Shown here one piece after another: positions 57,580 to 64,000 of a stretch of DNA of 64,000 bases. The translations under genes and the position numbers were made by a program. How positions within the stretch are numbered: the stretch's first letter is position 1; the number at the start of each line of letters is the position of its first letter. Source of the stretch: an uncultured Sphingomonadaceae bacterium (GTDB taxonomy: Bacteria > Pseudomonadota > Alphaproteobacteria > Sphingomonadales > Sphingomonadaceae); NCBI GenBank assembly GCA_947493215.1, contig CANLQE010000001.1, positions 868,001-932,000 of the forward strand. The letters run 5' to 3'. Below the pieces are notes generated by a model. The model was not told where the DNA came from. It saw only the letters and a program-made list of their open reading frames with translations, and did not search any database.

Positions 57580-58140
57580 GTGGCACAAAAAGGGCAGCGG
57601 TTCTTTATGAGGGGTGAAGCGTTGAAAAATAGCGGTAAAGCGTTGGACCAAAATAGCCTGCAAGAGCTAGCCCTTCGCTATGTCAGCCGATATGCGACCA
57701 CCCGGCACAAATTAAAATCATATCTTTTTCGTAAATTGCGGGAACGGGACTGGTCTGAAGACCAGCCTGCAAACGTCGACGCGATGGTGGAGCGTTTTGT
57801 GGAACTTGGTTATATTGACGATGCGCTATTTGCGAAGAACCGCGCCACAGCCTTGATCAATCGCGGCTATGGGAAAAGGCGCGTTTCGCAAGCACTCTAT
57901 CAGGCAGGAATAGAAGAAGGTGATGACCGGCAAGCGCTGGATCTCAGCGACGAAAAACAGTGGGATGCTGCGCGGACCTTTGCCCGCAAGAAATCCATCG
58001 GTCCTTTTGCCCAGGAGCAAGCCGATCAGGACAAATGTCGCAAACAGCTGCAAGCTTTTTTAAGAGCGGGTCACAGTTTTGATATTGCCTCCCGCTTTGT
58101 TTTTGCCAAGCCTGATGAAGAAATTGATAAGGACGTTTAG
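57580..58140 (+). CDS. recX: Regulatory protein RecX
   Basis: LALRYVSRYATTRHKLKSYLFRKLRERDW; YIDDALFAKNRATALINRGYGKRRVSQALYQAGI. Confidence 0.85.
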   Translation: MAQKGQRFFMRGEALKNSGKALDQNSLQELALRYVSRYATTRHKLKSYLFRKLRERDWSEDQPANVDAMVERFVELGYIDDALFAKNRATALINRGYGKRRVSQALYQAGIEEGDDRQALDLSDEKQWDAARTFARKKSIGPFAQEQADQDKCRKQLQAFLRAGHSFDIASRFVFAKPDEEIDKDV

Positions 58141-58273
58141 AACAGGTTTTTGTTGTTCTCAGACATTTAGTCACAACAAGAATCGCTAGTTTACAATATT
58201 TATGTTACATTCGACCGCCCGAGTCTTTCGGTTATACTAACTGCGACTCGAATAGAGTATTCGGAGATTTGTT

Positions 58274-58966
58274 GTGGCAAGTTTATATGCGGAACCTGCG
58301 CGAACTGATGATAGCCCCGTCAGCCGTGATTCGGCCGACAATCAATTGGTAAACGATCCTCCTGTTGGTGATCGTCCAGATGACCCAGCGGGCAATGAAC
58401 AGGCGCAAGAAGCCCGTATTCTGCAAACGACTGGTTACGTCAAATGGTTCGATTCCCATCGCGGCTTCGGGTTTATCATCCCTGACAGGGATCAGGGCAA
58501 CACCCTTGGAAATGGCGATGCTGAATTGGCACCAGGTCAGGATATATTGGTTCACTGGACTATATTAGAGCCTATGAATCGCCGCGATCTGCCAGAAATG
58601 GCGCGGGTGACATGCGAATATGTCGATGCGGCGAAGGGTTTGCAGGCGACAAAAATTCTCGACATTGACGAATCTGGCTGTGAACAGCTGGTCCATCAAC
58701 CAGCCCCTGAAGTAAAACGCAAATCTATTCATGTGGTGAACGATGATGCGGCTTTCCTCGAAGCGGAAGTGAAGTGGTTTAATCGGGCCAAAGGTTACGG
58801 TTTCCTGATCGTGAATGGTTTTGAAGGTGACATTTTTGTCCATATGGAAACGCTGCGCAATGCCGGTATCGGGGAAATTATGCCCGGCCAACATCTGCTG
58901 GCGCGTATCGACACTGGTGACCGCGGGTTTATGGCGGTACAGGTCAGCGCCCCGCAAACTTCCTAA
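58274..58966 (+). CDS. Protein with two cold-shock domains
   Basis: [19 protein letters not shown] and [36 protein letters not shown]. Confidence 0.92.
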   Translation: MASLYAEPARTDDSPVSRDSADNQLVNDPPVGDRPDDPAGNEQAQEARILQTTGYVKWFDSHRGFGFIIPDRDQGNTLGNGDAELAPGQDILVHWTILEPMNRRDLPEMARVTCEYVDAAKGLQATKILDIDESGCEQLVHQPAPEVKRKSIHVVNDDAAFLEAEVKWFNRAKGYGFLIVNGFEGDIFVHMETLRNAGIGEIMPGQHLLARIDTGDRGFMAVQVSAPQTS

Positions 58967-58983
58967 TAACGGACCTTTCACAT

Positions 58984-59505
58984 ATGACCGGATTTTTCAA
59001 GCAGGCACTATTGCCCGTGATATTGCTGTCCTGCACTGCCCTCACAACGGGTTGTTATGCGCAAGCTGGCGATACCGAGAGCAAGCGTCCGCAGGCACAG
59101 GATCAGTCAGGTACTAGTCTTTCAGAAGCAGGTCTGCGGCTGATTCCACTCACCATCTCTTCAGGTGACAAGCAGCATCGCTTTACCGTGGAGCTTGCCG
59201 CGACCACGGCCGAGCAAGCACGCGGCCTGATGTTTCGCAAGGAAATGGCGCCAGATAACGGGATGATATTCCCTTTTGATCGCGTACGGATGGCCAGTTT
59301 CTGGATGAAGAACACGGTAATCCCGCTCGACATTATTTTTGTTCGTGGCGATGGTACGATCGAATCGATCGCTGCCAACACTACTCCATATTCCCTTGAT
59401 CCGGTCGCGTCGGGCGAACCGGTCGCGGCAGTGCTGGAATTGGCCGGCGGACGAGCAGCAGAGCTAGGCATCGCTGCGGGCGACACAGTGGAGTGGCAGC
59501 AATAA
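58984..59505 (+). CDS. DUF192 family protein
   Basis: TVELAATTAEQARGLMFRKEMAPDNGMIFPFDRVRMASFWMKNTVIPLDIIFV. Confidence 0.93.
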   Translation: MTGFFKQALLPVILLSCTALTTGCYAQAGDTESKRPQAQDQSGTSLSEAGLRLIPLTISSGDKQHRFTVELAATTAEQARGLMFRKEMAPDNGMIFPFDRVRMASFWMKNTVIPLDIIFVRGDGTIESIAANTTPYSLDPVASGEPVAAVLELAGGRAAELGIAAGDTVEWQQ

Positions 59506-59519
59506 AAGGGAGTGAGGCA

Positions 59520-59547
59520 AAGCAGCTGCAGTTGCTGCGCATTTTTT
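59520..59547 (+). terminator. Terminator-like hairpin after the DUF192 gene
   Basis: GCAGC-tgcagtt-GCTGC followed by GCATTTTTTAA. Confidence 0.55.
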
Positions 59548-59586
59548 AATTGCGAACCCCCCTCTCGTGACGCTAAGCGGACAATC

Positions 59587-59985
59587 ATGGGAATATTAGG
59601 CAAAATCTTCACTTGGTGGGACGGTGCGACCATCGGCACCGCATTGTATAGCGCGCGCAAGGGCAAGCTTGTTGGCGAGGATATCTTCGGCAATAAATAT
59701 TATGACAACAAGAATAGCAAAGACGGCGACCGACGCTGGGTAATCTATTCCGGTTCCAATGATGCGAGCCGGGTGCCTCCCGAATGGCATGGCTGGTTGC
59801 ATAAAAGCTATGATGAAATTCCCGAAAGCCATTTGCCGCAGCCCCGTATCTGGGAAAAAGAGCCTACCGGCAACCTGACCGGTACTGCCAATGCTTATCG
59901 TCCGGCCGGTGCGCTGGAATCTGGCGGCGTCAGAGCAGCAGCAACCGGGGATTATGAGCCATGGAATCCGGCCGAAGCCGAATGA
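59587..59985 (+). CDS. NADH:ubiquinone oxidoreductase accessory subunit NDUFA12 family
   Basis: MGILGKIFTWWDGATIGTALYSARKGKLVGEDIFGNKYYDNKN; RRWVIYSGSNDASRVPPEWHGWLHKSYDEIP. Confidence 0.95.
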   Translation: MGILGKIFTWWDGATIGTALYSARKGKLVGEDIFGNKYYDNKNSKDGDRRWVIYSGSNDASRVPPEWHGWLHKSYDEIPESHLPQPRIWEKEPTGNLTGTANAYRPAGALESGGVRAAATGDYEPWNPAEAE

Positions 59986-60767
59986 TATTTGTCCGCTCCC
60001 TTTCTGCATATGACAGAACCCGGCTGTTACCGGTATTTGCAGGGGCGTTACTGCTATCCGGCTGTGGTCTGTTCGGCGATGACATGGGCGAGGAGAATAC
60101 CGGTCAGCCTGCTGAAAAAGCGGAATTGCAGGCCACGGATGACGACGAACTGGTACAGCCGATCAGCGAGCAAATTGGCACGCCGATGGCGGAGCGAGTC
60201 GCAACATTGGGCTTTTTGAATAAACGTAATGGTTTGACCCGCGACCTGGAACTAAAGCCCGGCCAGTCGATCCGAATTGGCCGTGCGATTGTTCGTTTGC
60301 GGGCCTGTGAACGCTCTGCGCCATGGGAACTTACTCCTGAACAGGGTGCTTTTGTGCAGCTGCTGGTCAATGACCGGCCGGCAACGCGGCAAGGCGAAGA
60401 TAAGTGGCTGAAAGTTTTTTCCGGCTGGCTGTTTCGCGAATCACCATCGCTCAATGTGGTGGAACATCCGATTTATGATGTCTGGGTCAAAAGCTGCGCA
60501 ATGAGTTTTCCTGGTGAAGAGAACCCGCCGGAGGATTCGGTCAATCCGACCGCGCCGCGTTCGTCGTCATCGAATCTCGCTAACATAACGTCAAGTGCTT
60601 CAAATGACGGCGCCGATGCCAGCGCGGATGATGTTGTCCCTGTTCCAACGACTCCCTCTGCGCCTGTCCCTCCTGTACCGGAAGCACCGCCGCTGGTTGC
60701 GCCAGAACCCGTGCCTGAATCATCCGATCCCATCGGCGACTTAATTGCCGAAAATGCCGGTGAGTGA
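59982..60767 (+). CDS. DUF2155 family protein with Pro-rich C-terminal tail
   Basis: LFRESPSLNVVEHPIYDVWVKSCAMSFPGEE; tail VPTTPSAPVPPVPEAPPLVAPEPVPESSDP. N-terminal start uncertain. Confidence 0.85.
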   Translation: MIFVRSLSAYDRTRLLPVFAGALLLSGCGLFGDDMGEENTGQPAEKAELQATDDDELVQPISEQIGTPMAERVATLGFLNKRNGLTRDLELKPGQSIRIGRAIVRLRACERSAPWELTPEQGAFVQLLVNDRPATRQGEDKWLKVFSGWLFRESPSLNVVEHPIYDVWVKSCAMSFPGEENPPEDSVNPTAPRSSSSNLANITSSASNDGADASADDVVPVPTTPSAPVPPVPEAPPLVAPEPVPESSDPIGDLIAENAGE

Positions 60768-61353
60768 TAATCCTGCGCTGCGCGTAGTTTTTCGACATAT
60801 TCGTCCTGACTGATTTCGATTGCGCCTAGGGAGCCAAGATGGTCAGTCATAAACTGGCAGTCCAACAGTTTGAATCTCCCGACATTCAGTCGCGCCACCA
60901 GCCATGCAAGGGCTACTTTCGATGCATCGCGAGAGCGAGAGAACATACTTTCCCCGCAAAATGCTCCGCCGATAACCAGACCATATAGCCCGCCGACCAG
61001 CGACTTGTGCCCGTTCCCATCCACGGACCAGCATTCTACGCTATGAGCCAGCCCTTGCTTATTCAGGATGCAAAAGGCTTCTTCAATTTCAGCATTAATC
61101 CACGTTTCACGACGATCATCCGCCACTTCTGCACAAATCGAGATGACGTCCGCAAAGGCGGTATCTGTTGTCACCTCAAAGCGATCAGACCGGATGGTCT
61201 TGCGCAACGAGCGCGACATACGAAAGCCATCAAGCGGCAGAACCGCGCGCGTTTTCGGTTCTACCCAGAACGTCTCGGGATCATCGCGCGCATCGGCCAT
61301 GGGAAAAATACCAGAACCATAAGCCTTTAATAGCAAGTCAAGGTCGATCGCCA
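60473..61353 (-). CDS. aat: Leucyl/phenylalanyl-tRNA--protein transferase with unusual low-complexity C-terminal extension
   Basis: MAIDLDLLLKAYGSGIFPMADARDDPETFWVEPKTRAVLPLDGFRMSRSLRK; SVECWSVDGNGHKSLVGGLYGLVIGGAFCGESMFSR; tail GTGSGATSGGASGTGGTGAEGV antisense to the DUF2155 gene. Confidence 0.9.
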
Positions 61354-62277
61354 TTAACGCTCCTGAGGGGCCATCTTGTTCAGCAAGATTTTTGCTTCGT
61401 CGGCTATCCGTCCCGCTACCGAGAGATATTCGTCCGCAAAACCGGCGCCGCTGCGCCAAGCAATGCCAATGCTACGCGATGCCGTCCACCCTTCCACTTC
61501 GAGCAATGCGATATCGTCGCCATGGGTAATTTCAGATTGGACATATAGCGCTGGCAATATACCGAGACCTAGGCCGGAGGCCACCATCTGACGGACGCTG
61601 TCCAAGCTAGTGCCTTCGTAATCTTGCAGCAGGTGCATGCCGTGCACGCGACATTGCTCTGCTACATCGCGGTGCAAATGGTGGCGGCGGTCGAGGCTCA
61701 GTACCGGTGCATTTTGAAGATCTGCCTTATCGATTTTCTTCTGTCCGGCAAGCGGGTGATCCGGCGGCGCAACCAGCAACAATGGCTCGCGGAAAAGCGG
61801 CTCGATGGTCAAATTTTCGCCTTCAATCGGCAGCGGCCCCAGCAGCATATCGATCGCGCCTTTGACCAGTTCCATCGCCTGTAAATCTGGAATGCCTTCG
61901 CGCATGTAGAAACGCAAATCCGGTTGAGCCCGGTGCAACGCGGCAATGACCGGTGGCATCAAATAGGGGCCCAGCGTCGGCGACACACCAAAGCGCAACG
62001 TTCCAGCCAGGCTTTCGCTGGCACGCTCTGCCAAATCACGAATATCCTTTACCTCTACAAGCACCCGTCTGGCGCGTTCGGCTATTTCGCGGCCGATGGG
62101 CGAGAGTTCTGCTCCATGGGTCCGGCGTTCCACCAACGTAACACCAAGCCGCGATTCCAACGCACGTAATTGATGGCTTAATGTCGGTTGAGAAGCCCCC
62201 GCGGCCTGTGCAGCGCGGCCAAAATGTCGATGATCGGCGACAGCGACAAGATATTGGAATTGGCGTAAAGTCGGCAT
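61354..62277 (-). CDS. OxyR-like LysR family regulator
   Basis: MPTLRQFQYLVAVADHRHFGRAAQAAGASQPTLSHQLRALESRLGVTLVER; LSLDRRHHLHRDVAEQCRVHGMH region. Confidence 0.85.
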   Translation of the reverse strand: MPTLRQFQYLVAVADHRHFGRAAQAAGASQPTLSHQLRALESRLGVTLVERRTHGAELSPIGREIAERARRVLVEVKDIRDLAERASESLAGTLRFGVSPTLGPYLMPPVIAALHRAQPDLRFYMREGIPDLQAMELVKGAIDMLLGPLPIEGENLTIEPLFREPLLLVAPPDHPLAGQKKIDKADLQNAPVLSLDRRHHLHRDVAEQCRVHGMHLLQDYEGTSLDSVRQMVASGLGLGILPALYVQSEITHGDDIALLEVEGWTASRSIGIAWRSGAGFADEYLSVAGRIADEAKILLNKMAPQER

Positions 62278-62405
62278 AGTGACACCCTTTTTATCGATAG
62301 ACCCTATCTATTAACTATCTCATTTTCATTCGATTGGAGGTATCACTAACTTTCTGCAATATCAAGGTCAACCGAAGCAAAGAAAATAAAAACCGGACCA
62401 AAAAT

Positions 62406-62573
62406 ATGAAAAAATATCTCAACAGCCTGATCCGCAAACATCACAAGCTTGATACACAAATATCTGCAGCGAAGTGGGATAGCAATCAGCTCCGCATGAT
62501 GAAAAAACTGCGGCTGAATCTAAAGGATCGTATTTCGCGATTACAGCGCGGCTCAATGCCCTCTCTGGCCTGA
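62406..62573 (+). CDS. DUF465 / YdcH-like small protein
   Basis: MKKYLNSLIRKHHKLDTQISAAKWDSNQLRMMKKLRLNLKDRISRL. Confidence 0.75.
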   Translation: MKKYLNSLIRKHHKLDTQISAAKWDSNQLRMMKKLRLNLKDRISRLQRGSMPSLA

Positions 62574-62602
62574 GCAGAAAAAACACATAACCCCCCCGAC
62601 CT

Positions 62603-62645
62603 GGGGCAGTAGCTTTCCCTCTTTCCGCTACTGCCCCATTTTTTA
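62603..62645 (+). terminator. Rho-independent terminator
   Basis: GGGGCAGTAGC-tttccctctttcc-GCTACTGCCCCATTTTTT. Confidence 0.88.
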
Positions 62646-62676
62646 ATCTGATCAATAGATATAAGAAAGCAGAAAT

Positions 62677-63858
62677 ATGGCTGGAAAAGTGCGAACGGCT
62701 CTCACGGAATTTGTGGCCCGCGAAACCAGTGCGGGCATTGTTTTATTTGTCGCCGCCCTGCTGGCGATGATTGCGGTCAACAGCGCGTTTAATCCTTATT
62801 ATCTGGCTTTCCTCAATATTCCGGTCGTCGTCCAATTTGGCGCGCTGGAAATCGCCAAACCGTTGTCCTTGTGGATCAACGACGGCCTGATGGCGATATT
62901 CTTCTTCTTGGTCGGGCTGGAGGTTAAACGGGAGATACTCGAAGGGGAGCTATCCAGTTTCGATAAAGCAGCTTTGCCTGCGATTGCAGCGGTCGGCGGA
63001 ATGGCTATCCCGGCAGCGGTTTTTCTCTATTTCAACTGGAATATTTCAGAAAATGTCAACGGCTGGGCGATCCCGGCAGCCACAGACATCGCCTTTGCTT
63101 TGGGCGTGTTGGCTCTGCTCGGCAAGCACGCGCCTTTATCGCTGAAGATATTGCTCCTCGCCATCGCAATTATCGATGACATTGGCGCGATCATAATCAT
63201 CGCATTATTCTACACTGCTGAAGTGTCGAGCGTCTCGCTCATGCTGTCAGCAGTGGGCATCGCGATATTGGTCCTGATGAACCGGCTCGGCGTGGTGCGC
63301 GTTGCACCCTATATCTTGGTCGGTACATTCCTGTGGATCTGTGTGCTGAAATCCGGTGTCCATGCGACGCTCGCCGGTGTTATCGCAGCGCTTGCCATCC
63401 CGCTCAACGCGAAAGATGGCACGTCGCCGCTCAAGCATCTCGAGCATATCCTGCATCCATGGACGGCGTTTCTCGTGCTGCCGATTTTTGCCTTTGCCAA
63501 TGCTGGCGTGTCGTTGGCTGGATTGCAAGTCAGCGACCTGTTTGCGCCCTTGGCGCTCGGCATTGCCGCTGGCCTTGTGGTTGGCAAACAGATCGGTGTT
63601 TTTGGCTTCATGTTTATCGCTGCAAAAATGGGTCTGGTGCGGCGGCCGATGGGTGTATCGTGGCTACAACTATATGGTCTTGCTTGCCTCACCGGGATCG
63701 GGTTCACGATGAGCTTGTTTATCGGCAATCTCGCTTTTGTGGATCCAGAGCAGATTGAAACAGTTAAACTGGGTGTGATCAGTGGATCGTTGGTCTCGGG
63801 CTTGCTTGGGTTCTTGATCCTGCGTTTCTCCGGAGGTTCGTCTAAGACGACCGGGTGA
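62677..63858 (+). CDS. nhaA: Na+/H+ antiporter NhaA
   Basis: NDGLMAIFFFLVGLEVKREILEGELSS; IPAATDIAFALGVLALLGKHAPLSLKILLLAIAIIDDIGAIIIIALFY. Confidence 0.97.
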   Translation: MAGKVRTALTEFVARETSAGIVLFVAALLAMIAVNSAFNPYYLAFLNIPVVVQFGALEIAKPLSLWINDGLMAIFFFLVGLEVKREILEGELSSFDKAALPAIAAVGGMAIPAAVFLYFNWNISENVNGWAIPAATDIAFALGVLALLGKHAPLSLKILLLAIAIIDDIGAIIIIALFYTAEVSSVSLMLSAVGIAILVLMNRLGVVRVAPYILVGTFLWICVLKSGVHATLAGVIAALAIPLNAKDGTSPLKHLEHILHPWTAFLVLPIFAFANAGVSLAGLQVSDLFAPLALGIAAGLVVGKQIGVFGFMFIAAKMGLVRRPMGVSWLQLYGLACLTGIGFTMSLFIGNLAFVDPEQIETVKLGVISGSLVSGLLGFLILRFSGGSSKTTG

Positions 63859-64000
63859 GGTGCCATGGGATGCCGGTTAACGGATATAGAGCCTGGATCT
63901 GTTCTTGAAGCGGAGTAGGAAATAGTTTGCCCAGTGCCTCACGATATATGATACCGCAAGCTATGAAACGGCATCTCTATTTGGCTGGCGGCTTTACGGC

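Overview
The window is about 64 kb of alphaproteobacterial chromosome. Protein content and gene order suggest a Sphingomonadales member, perhaps Sphingorhabdus, Parasphingorhabdus or Sphingopyxis (inference). I see no rRNA, tRNA, transposase, prophage or CRISPR array. Housekeeping genes include groESL with a perfect CIRCE element, sdaA, rpmB, tadA, relA/spoT, rpsU, recX, aat, an NDUFA12-like gene and nhaA. Accessory regions: (1) A bufferin-type RiPP metallophore operon on the minus strand: bufA1 (DUF2282), bufB (MNIO/DUF692), bufC (DUF2063), doxX, an ECF sigma gene (sigF-like) and nrsF (DUF1109). Two exact matches to the Caulobacter SigF promoter motif GTAACC-N16-CGAA lie in the correct orientation, one upstream of bufA1 and one inside bufC just before doxX-sigF-nrsF. 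(2) A De Ley-Doudoroff galactose / alpha-galactoside utilisation locus (18.1-31.1 kb) with galactose dehydrogenase, lactonase, IlvD/Edd-type dehydratase, KDGal kinase, KDPGal aldolase, SSS transporter, GH36, GntR regulator and TonB receptor. (3) A LuxR-type regulator fused to an alpha/beta-hydrolase domain whose nucleophile elbow reads GHITG, so it is probably a dead-enzyme sensor. (4) A TonB siderophore receptor with Fur-box-like sites. (5) Several unannotated structured or regulatory intergenic regions, including a candidate + strand sRNA at 46.87-46.96 kb and a three-hairpin leader ahead of relA/spoT. All product calls come from reading the protein sequences; no database search was run.
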